From positions 682,001-746,000 of the forward strand of contig CP099429.1 in the NCBI GenBank assembly GCA_024114885.1: a DNA stretch of 64,000 nucleotides, written 5' to 3'. How positions within the stretch are numbered: the first letter of the stretch is position 1; every line of letters begins with the position of its first letter. Below the pieces are notes generated by a model. That model was not told the DNA's origin and searched no databases. It saw nothing but the letters and a program-made list of their open reading frames with translations. This document shows positions 1 through 10,094 of the stretch, piece by piece. The translations under genes were made by a program, and so were the position numbers. This DNA is from Septoria linicola (lineage: Eukaryota; Ascomycota; Dothideomycetes; Mycosphaerellales; Mycosphaerellaceae).

Positions 1-1062
1 TCTTGAATCTACACGTAAGCGGCTTTCAGACAGAAGTATTTGGCCGTTGGTCCTGTAATAGTTTGAGCTGAAGTCGAGTGGGAACGATCGCGATGGGCCG
101 GCGCAATCCAAGGCCGACTCTTCCTTCCACTTCAATGCGGGTGGTCTGTGTATCTCAACCAATCACGTCTACGGAACAAAGAGTCTTCGTTTGCACATTT
201 GTTAGGCTTTATGGATGTTAGGATCAAGTGCTCTGGCTGCTAGGACTACAACTGGAAACGTGGTCAGTGCGGACAGCTGAAGTGTTATGATGACTATACA
301 TTTGCCTTGCTGACAATAACTTTGCAGGTCGAAGATGTCGTCTCTCTCTCTTGGGACATGCAAAGCGATTACATGTGCCGGTCCTAGCCGCATATGGTAT
401 CTATCTTGAGCCCAGTTCTCCTTGCCATAGGATCGCGGAGGCAGTGGCTCGAGGCTGCAGTGATGCTTCGCCAGAACGATCTCGAATGGAAGTCGAAATG
501 TACTGGAAGCGGACAGCCGCCCAGGCTCTGCGTGAATGATGTGCACAGGGATGCCTGGCGAAGTGGTGAGAGTGTGTTGATAACATCTGCCACATACGAT
601 CGTGGTCCAAGATCGCGACTATAGTCGTACATTGCTCTTATCAGAAAGGTCAACAGCCTGCCAGCGGCTCCGTGCCCAAGGCGAGGAGGGTCTGAACCTC
701 ATGAAGCCATTCTCGCAGCCATTCATGGCATGATCTGCAAACGCAGAACGCCTTGCGTGTTGATTCTGACCAACGGGTAACAGACATAACTTTGCTTACA
801 GGACTGCTATAAAGAATCTCCTTCCTGCTATCCGTGGTCTTGGCAAAGGTTGTGCAACAAACTCAAGCGTACCACAGAACGCAGAACTCACACAGAAAGC
901 TTGGCTACGTGATTGAGACTTGCTCAGCAGAAATGATTTCTTCTCGCAGCTCAATTCCTGAGGTGTGCAATTTGGATACGTCCTGGGAGCTTCGAGACCG
1001 CACATATCTGAGGGGAGCAACATTTTTCTTGCACTTGTCTGCTGACCTGTCCAAGCGACATA
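1..1062. other. No gene recognised
   Basis: Short frames occur on both strands, but none shows a recognisable family, signal peptide or convincing splice pattern. I see no repeat or RNA gene here. The last part is presumably the promoter and 5' leader of the frame that starts at 1063. Confidence 0.5.
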
Positions 1063-1809
1063 ATGGCAAAGAAGGAAGACAGACGACGAGCCAGAATTAT
1101 CAGACGCCAAGCGGAGTATGCTGACTTGACAACAGATGCAGTGACCTGGAAGACGATCGATGAGGATGAGAGTCGGGCGCTGATGGGGTTGCCGCCAAAA
1201 AGTAGATCGCACATCGACCTTGCGCATAAGGAGGAGGATTTCGATAATGCTGCAGCCTCGCAAGAGACTATGCTCGCCAGCGGGATCACTCGGCCGACGC
1301 ATCATCTGCCACCTTCTACCAGACAGTATGACCCGAGCCGTGACCCCCGGCTGAGACGGTTTTCGCCAGGGCCGCAACCCGCGATGAGGCCCTGGGACCC
1401 ACATGCGTACGCTGCATCGAACGTCGAATTTGGAGAAGTCAGGTGGCTGTCGCCGATGGAGGGTGCTTTGGACAGTAGTTCTGGCAACGACCCTCCGATA
1501 TCGCCCCGCTCGCTGTACCCTAGTGAGTGGCAGGACATGCCCATCCAAGGGAGCTTGAGGTCGCCGCCGCGGCCGCCACCGCTCGCACACGAGAACATAC
1601 CACGAACCGTTCAGTGGCATCCTATCAACCATTTCGAAGCACTCACTTCGCAGTATAGTCAAACTAATACGTGGCCTGTCCCGACAACAATGGAATACGT
1701 ACCGCCGCCCCTTCCAACGTGTGACACGCCACCATCCCACACAACTGCACAGTTCCAGTCAGGGCCCGAGTCTCCAGCCCAGCCAAATTCCACTTTCAAG
1801 CAACGTTAA
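1063..1809 (+). CDS. Hypothetical proline-rich, probably disordered protein
   Basis: This is an uninterrupted 248-residue frame from an ATG to TAA. The N-terminus is very basic (MAKKEDRRRARIIRR), followed by a short acidic stretch. From about residue 85 onward it is a long Pro/Ser/Arg-rich region with many PP and SP dipeptides, typical of a disordered protein. There is no signal peptide, membrane segment or known domain. I do not recognise the family. The opposite strand also holds a long frame (796-1740), but it is rich in Arg, Cys and Trp as expected of an antisense shadow. The coding call rests on frame length and composition only. Confidence 0.45.
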   Translation: MAKKEDRRRARIIRRQAEYADLTTDAVTWKTIDEDESRALMGLPPKSRSHIDLAHKEEDFDNAAASQETMLASGITRPTHHLPPSTRQYDPSRDPRLRRFSPGPQPAMRPWDPHAYAASNVEFGEVRWLSPMEGALDSSSGNDPPISPRSLYPSEWQDMPIQGSLRSPPRPPPLAHENIPRTVQWHPINHFEALTSQYSQTNTWPVPTTMEYVPPPLPTCDTPPSHTTAQFQSGPESPAQPNSTFKQR

Positions 1810-2032
1810 CTCGGGAAGGAAACAATATTTCTGGTTACCGGATGTACAGCCTGCACAATCTGACGATGATGAGCGGTTCAGAATGTCATATTATACTTGG
1901 TGAATCTGACTATAGTGGTCTTGCTAGGTGAGGCTGCGACTGCGAGCTTACGGGTGTCTCCGGCCTGAGTTGCCACCTCCAAGTCCCGCATAACCATATT
2001 CACTGCAGCAAGTCATTCGTCTCAACAGCCAT

Positions 2033-2824
2033 CTACCCGAGCTTGGTCTTTACGAATGCCAAAGCATTCTGACCATACTCGGCACCGTAACCTTGGTGTG
2101 TATTGGCGTCCGAACCATTGCAACAGTACGGGTCTGGGCCGTCACAATAAGATCGGATCTTCGTCTGGTACGCAGGGCATGAGAACCCAGATGGTCGTGG
2201 GTCAAACTGGAACTCCGAGTCAGCGCGATGATTGCACGTGGCGACTGACAACTTACTCCGCTGGCGTCACACGTGCCATAATGGAAAGTCTCCGCTGGCG
2301 AGTTCCTGGGGTTGCCGGCCCAGATTACAGCTTTGATGGCTGTCGCAGCGGCAGAAGTAATCAGCGAGTTGGTGTAGGAGATGCCTTGACCAGGGTCACC
2401 TCCTCCACACAGAGCATTATCGCCGATTTGAGCGCCCTGTGGTATGCATGTTAGCTTGTGATCGACACGTACGCTATCTCCATCATACCTGAGAGTACCC
2501 GACGACCACGAGCTTTGAGCTAGGACACTTCTTGTTCAACTCATTGATCTGGTTGGCAATGTTCTGAGTCCCAGTCTGCACAGAACTGGCGTAGGCTGAA
2601 TTGGTCCCTCCTTGAGCTGGATATGCAATAGCCTCTGCGGTCGAGCCAGGATAAGCATTCAGGATCAAGTTCACGAACGTGCCAGCAGAGCCATATCCAA
2701 CTGGAGCTGTCGTCTCACGAGCACCAAAAACATGGATATACGGGCATGATAGACGCTCTTCTATTGGACTTGCGCTGGAGGCGGCGACGAGCGCGACTGT
2801 GGTCAGGGCCGAGCTGAGATGCAT
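2033..2824 (-). CDS. Secreted acetylxylan esterase / cutinase-fold esterase (CE5)
   Basis: The model has three exons: 2824-2489, 2436-2257 and 2206-2033. Both introns are phase 0, with donors GTATGA and GTAAGT. The product is 229 aa. A signal peptide (MHLSSALTTVALVAASSASP) precedes a CE5 domain. The nucleophile Ser111 lies in GYSQG, which is formed across intron 1. Asp197 (PDPYCC) and His209 (THQGYG) complete the triad, and paired cysteines fit the family disulfides. CE5 enzymes of this subtype remove acetyl groups from xylan outside the cell. Sequence alone cannot strictly separate acetylxylan esterase from cutinase, but the DPYCC...HQGYG pattern and the neighbouring xylanase favour acetylxylan esterase. 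A TATATAG element sits about 90 bp upstream of the ATG. The gene is divergent from the GH11 xylanase. Confidence 0.9.
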
Positions 2825-3572
2825 GATGGATGTAAATGTTATCGTGCTTGTTGGTGAACGGACGATACTTGTGGCGGCTGGATCACTGTCTCGATCGTGT
2901 TCGACTGCTCTATATATGCTACAAGCCTTCCGGACGTGCGAGCACAATCTATCAGAGGCACTGTACTTTGGCTGAAACGATTATATCGGCTAAACAGCAG
3001 TGTTGAGTCTCGCGAAGCAAGCGAGCCACATACTCTCGATACTGTACAGACCCCGGCCTATACCAGAAACTCAATATGGTCACTGGACTACATCATCACC
3101 ATCAACAGTACGCTCACAGCACTCTGGCTGTTTCGACAAGCATTTAGCCTAAGTCACGAAGCGTGGAGGACGCGCACGCTAGAGCGGATGATCGACAAGG
3201 CGCATGCAAGTTGTTTGACTTAGGTCCACATGATCGACATACACTACCCGAATCCTGCCTGTCTGTCATCAAAACTGCATCACCTTCCAGAAGCAGTATA
3301 TTTGCGGAGTAGTGATGGCGTTTCCCCATCTTAGGCAAAACACTGGAGCCGGTCCAGAGCTTAACGCTACGCTTCGAGCCTTGCCTAAATGCTTAAACAT
3401 CCTGCACGGCTGGGGCTTCACGTGAATTGTGAGCTTGTGTTACATTTCATAGGCAGGAGACTGCTATTAGCCACTCTGCCGTTTGCTGAGAAGGTCGAAC
3501 TATATCAAGAGCACGCCCAAGCCCCATCTTCTCACAATCACGCAACAATCTAGTACAGATTCCATAATCAGA
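2825..3572. promoter_or_regulatory. Divergent promoter of the xylan gene pair with XlnR-type sites
   Basis: This 748-bp region separates the divergent CE5 and GH11 start codons. It contains GGCTAAA at 2988-2994, the same heptamer on the minus strand at 3143-3149, and GGCTAA on the minus strand at 3467-3472, about 100 bp before the xylanase ATG. GGCTAAA/GGCTAR is the known site of the xylanolytic activator XlnR/Xlr1. SYGGRG matches, the CreA/Cre1 carbon-repressor consensus, occur at 3163-3168 and 3410-3415. TATA-like elements lie at 2912-2919 (minus) and 3501-3507 (plus). The motifs are seen directly; their function is inferred. Confidence 0.6.
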
Positions 3573-4309
3573 ATGTTCTCAATCGGCTCCATTCTACTTG
3601 CACTGGCAACAGCTACAGCGACTCTCGCTGCTCCGGCTGCATCAAATGTCCTCGATGCACGAGACGCAGCCCTAGAAGTCCGCGCGACCCCAGCTGGAAC
3701 AGGCACGAACAACGGCTACTTCTACTCTTTCTACACCGACGGAGGTGGCAATGTCACTTACAACAACGGAGCTGGTGGATCATACACAACGCAGTGGATC
3801 AACTGTGGCAACTTTGTCGCAGGCAAGGGCTGGAATCCTGGAAGTGCAAGGTACGTAACGACCTGCCCTCTCCATTACTGTATTTTGATATGCTGACAGT
3901 TCTATCCAGGATGATCAAGTACTCCGGCACATTCAGCCCCAGCGGCAACGCCTACCTCTCCGTCTATGGCTGGACCACCGATCCTCTTGTAGAATACTAC
4001 ATCGTTGAGTCCTACGGCACGTACAATCCTTCCTCTGGCCTTACATACAAAGGACAAGTCACCTCTGACGGTGGTGCCTACAACATTTACGTCGGTACTC
4101 GCACCAACCAGCCTTCCATTGTGGGAACTGCAACGTTCCAGCAGTATTGGTCGATTCGCACGAGCAAGCGTGTCGGCGGGACTGTTACTACGGCGAACCA
4201 TTTCAATGCTTGGGCGAAGTATGGCTTGAAGCTTGGTACTTACAATTATCAGATCGTGGCGACGGAGGGTTATCAGAGTAGTGGGAGCAGCAGTATTACT
4301 GTGTCTTGA
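3573..4309 (+). CDS. Secreted endo-1,4-beta-xylanase, family GH11
   Basis: There are two exons, 3573-3850 and 3910-4309, split by a 59-bp intron (GTACGT...CCAG) that falls inside the Arg codon of the NPGSAR motif. The product is 225 aa, the usual size for a single-domain GH11 enzyme. A signal peptide (about residues 1-19) is followed by a short propeptide ending near the Arg of LEVRA. The beta-jelly-roll hallmarks are present: GYFYSFYTDG, GWNPG, a catalytic nucleophile at Glu121 (VEYYIVESYG) and the acid/base at Glu212 (ATEGYQSSG). The enzyme cleaves internal beta-1,4 bonds of plant xylan outside the cell. There is no carbohydrate-binding module or GPI signal. Control by xylose/XlnR is likely from the shared promoter. 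Confidence 0.95.
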
Positions 4310-5945
4310 GGATGGGAGTAGCAATGTGATCGCATTTCGGGAAAGAGGCTTGTCACTGTGATCACGCCGCTCTGGCCTCCGGCATCGATCTAAGGCCGAT
4401 ATCAGCACCGTGAACACGTCGCGATTCGCCCATTGGAGTGGGCATCGCATCGACTGCTTTGCGAGGTAGTTGTGTTAAAATTTACATTCGAGTAATGGGA
4501 GTACAAATCCTCACATCTATACGGATGACGTTCAACTCTGAGCTATGGTGAGGCACAGGGGCGCGAGCACGCCGGATTTGCCAGCGCTGGAGACGATGCC
4601 ATGTAATGGAAAGTGCAAAGTTTTGGCGTTTTTCGGACGCATGTCAGAAAATGTACAGGCTGACATTCGCAAGGGATCAACATGCCGTGGGAGCATTGAT
4701 TACGAGCATGCTTAATGTAGCAAATGTTACATTACGACCCAGGAAAGACTATTGGTGAATCTGATCTTTCCAGGATAGCATAGCGTTCGTCTATGTAAGA
4801 CAAGCATACATAAGAGTCTCTTGCACGATCACGAGACTCTCCTCTGAGATCCGTTGTACACTACTATGTCATTACATGTGCCCACAATGAGCAATGATGC
4901 ATGACCGGCGCCGCGAGGCGCCCGACCGAGAGTCAAGACGATTTCGTTCACCGTGAACAATCTACACTACAGAACAAAGTCCAGTGCACCACTTGACCAC
5001 TCCGCCAGAACCACAGGAACTCATTGTCGCACAAGCAAAGTCGTTCAGATGAAGTGCGGTCTAGACGTTTCGGGTGGAATGCACGGGTAGCGGTCGGCTG
5101 CTGCGGTGACAGCACGCGTTTGGCGCCCTGCATTTGCAATACGATTCGACTGGTTCCGATACGCTTCGACGCAGCCTGAAAGACAAATGCTAGTTCCAAT
5201 AATCACTGCTGCTACTGGAAGCTGGTGCATGGCCACGTATCGCTCGCTCGACATATTGCATTGCTGTCCGGTGTTGGCTAGAACTAGTAAAAGGACAGAT
5301 CATACTCGTTACGGATGCCAATCCTGTAGTTCCACGCATTGTCGGCGCGGGTGACTGCATGCATGCATTCATGCAAGCACTCGGCATGAACAGCGGCGCG
5401 CGGCAAGCGAAACAAGTCCGCTTCGAGTCGAGGCCTGTGGACGTGATAAGACGACGTCAATTGATGGCGTTTACGGCGTGTGAACATCGGATGGCGAGAG
5501 TTCATGGGCGACATCATCAATGTCAGGGACCCGAATGTTCGCTGGCGCCGGCTCGGTAGCGGAGTGACTCGTGCAGGCTGCTCGTGTGACGACGCTGGCT
5601 GAGGCGGAACCTTCCCTCTCAGTCCGGTCCTTGGTCATCTGTGCTCACATGCTGGCTGATCAAACACCGCCTTCTTATCCCTCGCCCTCTTGCTCGCCAC
5701 TTCCTCTTCCTCTTCCCTTCTCATCACCAAGAAACCACTCTGCCAGAAGCTACCTGCCGTACCTGCGATCAACCTTCGATAGCTCGACAGTCGACCAGCT
5801 CCGACCAGCTTCATCAGCAACCATCAGCCGCGGTCTTATCACCAACATCCGCTAGCCCAGATACCAACACCTTCGCCACAGGCACAACTCCGTCACATCC
5901 ACTACAACAAGCATCACCCGCGACAAGCTCATCAATACCGCCAAA
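4310..5945. other. Intergenic, 1.6 kb, no supported gene
   Basis: Several overlapping frames of 60-95 codons occur but none is convincing. The minus-strand frame 5254-5045 (69 aa) has one hydrophobic stretch and resembles a small membrane protein only superficially. From about 5660 to 5720 the plus strand is strongly CT-rich, as is common just upstream of fungal transcription starts. It is probably the promoter and leader of the AN1 zinc-finger gene. Confidence 0.5.
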
Positions 5946-6518
5946 ATGCGCTCAAACAGCATCACCTCAATCAGCAGCATCAGCAGCCGCGCATCATCCG
6001 CTGAGCCCGAACCCACCATGCAGATCTTCGTCACGGACATTGCTGGAGAGAGTAAGCAGACAGCATCAAGGAATCGTGCTGAACAACCGGCTGACTTTGA
6101 TACAGCCTTTGCACTCACAATTCCCCAATCCACCACCATCTCGACACTCCGCTCTATGCTCGCCCTCCGAACCAACGTGCCCGAATCATCAATGCGGATC
6201 GTGCACGCCGGGAAGCACCTCTCTCTGTCCACGTCCACTCTCGCATCGTACAGCATCGCAGCCGAGTCAACGTTGCACATGGCTCTTCCTATCCGAGGTG
6301 GCGCACCCAAGAAGATCCGCTGTGCGATGAAGGACTGCAAGGAGGGCATCGCGCGAATCACTGGTGACTGCACCTTCTGCAATAAGCAGTATTGCAACAA
6401 GCACCGCATGCTCGAGAGCCACAGCTGTGAGGGTCTCGAGAACTGCAAGAAGGAGGAGAAGGAGCGCAACCGGGAGAAGCTCGAGAGCGAGAGGACTGTG
6501 GCTATCAAGGGCATCTAG
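5946..6518 (+). CDS. Ubiquitin-like / AN1-type zinc-finger protein
   Basis: There are two exons, 5946-6051 and 6106-6518; the intron starts GTAAGC and contains GGCTGAC before ACAG. The model gives 172 aa. A second in-frame ATG at 6018 starts exactly at a ubiquitin-like segment (MQIFVTDIAGE), so translation may begin there (148 aa). After the ubiquitin-like fold, which ends near a double glycine (PIRGGAPKK), comes an AN1 zinc finger with CAMKDC, CTFCNKQYC, HRMLESHSC ligands. The C-terminus is a charged Lys/Glu helix. AN1/ubiquitin-like proteins act around the proteasome and Cdc48 in protein-stress responses; whether this is an orthologue of yeast Tmc1 is not decidable here. The GG is followed directly by the AN1 domain, so the ubiquitin-like part is fused rather than a free modifier. 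Confidence 0.88.
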   Translation: MRSNSITSISSISSRASSAEPEPTMQIFVTDIAGESKQTASRNRAEQPADFDTAFALTIPQSTTISTLRSMLALRTNVPESSMRIVHAGKHLSLSTSTLASYSIAAESTLHMALPIRGGAPKKIRCAMKDCKEGIARITGDCTFCNKQYCNKHRMLESHSCEGLENCKKEEKERNREKLESERTVAIKGI

Positions 6519-7516
6519 AAAGAGTTTCAAAGATGAGTTCCACAGGACTGGCGGCGTGGAACAGGCACGATCCGTCAATGGGAGGATACTTCTGGCTGAA
6601 CGGCAAATCGACTTGTGTCGCTAGCAGCATCAGCGCCAACCAGCAGGCAAGCAAGCAAGCAACAGCATGGCATGCAGCATGGCATTGGACAAACGTTCGC
6701 AAGGACAGATGAGATGATGCGGTAATACGAGCATACTGAGACGGGGCAATGGAGTTATATGCAAGCGTCTGTCTTGGGATAGGCATTTGGTCACAGCAAG
6801 CGAGGCGCATACTGCTTTTCCTGGAGAGGATAACTTTCGGTCTCTGTTTCCGCCTGGCATGGCGTGAGTCGGCATACAATACCTGCACTATAGAATACAG
6901 CTCGTCGAGACTGGACCTCTGGCTGATCGTATCCTGCAACTCCGTGATATTTGTGTATCGGATCCCCCTGCAACCTTTGTGCTTAACTTCCTTCTCTGCG
7001 AAGACTTGTCTTGCTGTAGCGCCTTCGCTCCAGACCATCACGAAGCCCTCAGACGATTCCCTCGAGTTGCCCATTTCGTTAGTGTACTTAGACCTGTCTC
7101 CGACCCTGACTCTTCCAAACTCAACGTGCACCAGTTCCAAGTGCAGCCAAGCTTGCATGCTCTCGTTCAGCTTCGCGACGGTCCGTTCGAGGAATCGAGT
7201 AGAGCATTCAGTATCACAAATGGAGAGGGCACTTGACCTCAGACAGCTTGTAGACGTCGAGATGGCGGACTTGCCAAGATATGACCACGCAGTTGGAATT
7301 CCCCATCTGAATTGACAATTCCTCGAGTAGTGATACCGTACTGGTAGAGAATGTCATTTGGAGTCACGACTGCGTTGGCCTCTGCTACATTCTCCCTCAC
7401 AATACGAGCCTTCCTCTTGGCGCTGTAGACGAGGCTGGGAAGCTCGATTGCCTTGACGACGTTCAAGATCCTCTTTTCCAGGCATCTCTGGCATTTCGAT
7501 CTGGTACCTGCTCAGA
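6519..7516. other. No supported gene
   Basis: Frames exist on both strands (a 217-codon minus frame ending at 6505 and a 188-codon plus frame from 6749), but neither has a recognisable domain. The minus frame 7466-7239 is somewhat charged and helix-like but matches nothing I know. The region may contain the decayed 5' part of the helicase relic that follows. Confidence 0.35.
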
Positions 7517-9233
7517 ATGTCTCCTAGAGCTGGGATCCCGCACGCACTCAGCTACGGCTCAAGTCTTAGGCGCCGGAAGCGATTCAGCTCGCGACTGCCA
7601 GCCGTCTTCATACGTTCCCGTTGTAGCAATGCCCCTCTGGCTGCAGATATGATAGCCTCCAACAATCATGTCTTCGTCTGCCCTCGTGGTTATCTCCTCA
7701 TGTCACTACAGTTTCTGTCGTGCAATCGCTCGGTCACAATCATCTTCGTCGCCGACGAAACTTGGCTCTTTCGTCGCAACATTCTTACTGTCGTGTTGAG
7801 TAACAGTCAAGGCATCTTCGTTGCTGGTCCTCGCCGTGTATGCAGGCGGCCCCCTCAGCGATGCTGGATCTGCACTCGAGGAGCACGGCAAAGTTCTATC
7901 GCCAGGACTTACCTTCACTTGTGCGCCCCTGATCCGAGTGCTCAATGGTTATCGACCTTCTGGCATTCGCATTCTACAGAGACCGGGTTGTGGGGGCATC
8001 AACCACTCTTTACTATGTTCTCATCGCTCAAGATGCATCGGCTTGCCGCAGTGCCATGGCTGTGGTAGACGCTGTGATGTGCCCGCACACCAGCTTGCCA
8101 CGGTTGGTACTTTGTACTACAACCTCGCCGTAGTATGCGCATGAGATGAATTTGAGAGCATACCCCGCTTCTTGAAGTGCTGTGAATGTTCGTGGAGGCC
8201 ATAATTGGTCGTCAATTGCTGAGGTGAGCAAACCACACGTCGATCTCTGTTCTCACGTCACGTCTCCCACAGCATACATACCGCAGTTATGCCCCCCTTC
8301 GTGCACAAGAGGGCAGAGTAGACGCATGGCCAGTCTCAGTGTGCCATGTCCATATATTACCAAGATGAGCTCCGCGAGCTTTCCGTCAAATAGCAGGTGT
8401 AGCAGAGAACGCGTCGTCCACGCTGACAGACATTGGAGCATAGCTTACCTCGACACATTCTTCGCGATACGGGACGGAAATCGCGTGGCCTCCTACACTA
8501 AACTTGTACACTTCGCTTGCTGTTTGTCAAGATGACGCCGATCGCGTGCAACGAAGACAGCGGTCAGCGTTTCTCCATCTGCGACAACCAGCAGTTCCCA
8601 GATATGCAACAGCATAGTTGCTATGCCGATCAGTCTACTCAGTGCCCCGGCACGAGCAATAGGACAGAGAGCACTCATCTGGACGTGCTTGAGGTGGTTT
8701 GGTCGTGTCTCCAGGCTCAAGTACCTGGTCGAAGCATCTCCGTCCTTACGGCGTACAAAGAAGACGCAGAAGATCTTGATTACTGGCTGCGACGTAACAA
8801 GATGAGTGGGGTTAATGCTAGCACCATCGATAACTTCCGAGGCGACGAGAGCGACATCACGTTGCTGAGTCTCGTCGCAGTCAACCGCGAGACCCTTGTT
8901 CATGTGGGTCATCTGTCGCTACTCGTCCATGCATTGAGTAGATCGCGAGGCCAGCTGATGATCTTCGGAGACTTTGCTGAATTGCAGCATACATGCGCTA
9001 CATGGAGAAAGGAAACTACTGCGTTGGGAAAGCTGAGGGTGATCATGCTTCGGAGGGATCTGGTTATGAGCTGGGACTCGAAGACCATACGTGAAGATCA
9101 GGATTATGCTGCAGTCGAGGGTGCGGGTGGTCGCAAGAGAAATGCAAGCGGTGATGTTGGAGGAGATGACCGCCGGGTCAGAGCTCGTATGGAGACCATG
9201 CCGAGCAGTACCATCGTGGACCTGGATTACTAG
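7517..9233 (+). pseudogene. Relic of a UPF1/NFX1-like superfamily 1 helicase
   Basis: The clearest part is the open frame from the ATG at 8532 to 9233. It carries the C-terminal RecA-like domain of UPF1/NFX1-type helicases: SISVLTAYKED, then STIDNFRGDESDITLLSLV (motif V), then ALSRSRGQLMIFGD (motif VI). About 780 bp upstream, in another frame, VTIIFVADETW (near 7735-7765) resembles the Walker B/motif II. It is followed at the expected spacing by FVAGPRR (motif III-like). I found no Walker A, and the pieces lie in different frames with stops between them and no obvious splice sites. The best reading is a degenerate or truncated helicase gene; a short expressed C-terminal fragment is possible. 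Confidence 0.45.
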
Positions 9234-10094
9234 ATCAGCAGAAGCTGGACACTCGTCTCATCGCTGTTCTGTCCTCGTCTCTCCAACACAGTTTCCCATT
9301 CGGTATTGCATACCTGCTACATCGCCCGCTCGGGATGTTCGCGAAAGTCGTCTAGGTTAGCCTAACGTATATCTAGTGGTAGGCTTCTGCAATAAGTACA
9401 TTTCCAGAAACGAGTGCACTTTCTCAACTTGTGGCTAGTAGGCGAGACATGCATTGGTCGACGATGATAGTACGCAAGTAATCCTGAGATGGCCGCCATA
9501 GAGTCGTGACAAGATATGAACGTCATTAAACTAAGTGTTCCATCATCGCCGTCGTCCCAGTGGTAGATTTAGTAAACCCTAAGACGAACACCGTGGCTTG
9601 AAGCAACTATTGCCGTATCTGCGGAAGATGGCTTGGATGTGAGATTGATCAGCTGAGTCTGAGATGTGTGACAAAGGAGCAGCACTTGCGTGACTTCGAC
9701 TGCATTGCCGAAGACGATTCGCAATCACGGTATCCGGTCGGCATAAGAAGTGGAACGATCATTGTTGTCATTGGGAGACGCGATTACATTAATCCCAACT
9801 AACAACGATGTGCGAAAAGAATATGAGAGTATCGCTACACCCCATCGTGATCCACTCTTCCAGTAATAGATCCTCGAACAGCAGCAACCAACATGAACGC
9901 AGACAACCGTATAAGATCCGTACCATATGCATTGCCTTTGTCGTGCTTGCTTGAGCCTGCTGCGTGCCGTTGCAACTTCTATGCCGGGCTCACACAATGA
10001 ATACTTGGGCTGACTGTCCACTGATTTGGTCGTGAATGATGCCTTGCGCGGGACGAGTGTTCTCCGTAGTGTAGTCCTCGTTTGATGTCGCCAT
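9234..10094. other. Intergenic, no gene seen
   Basis: This is 0.86 kb between the helicase relic and the end of the large modular gene on the minus strand. Only short shadow frames are present. The right-hand part is presumably the 3' UTR and terminator of the modular gene. Confidence 0.5.

Noticed and set aside
5045..5254. Minus-strand 69-codon frame with a lipobox-like LSGC
   Set aside because: Lipoboxes have no meaning in fungi, and overlapping frames of similar size occur all around it.
6505..7158. Minus-strand frame of 217 codons convergent to the AN1 gene
   Set aside because: No domain, odd Cys/His/Arg-rich composition, and overlap with a similar-length plus-strand frame make it a likely chance frame.
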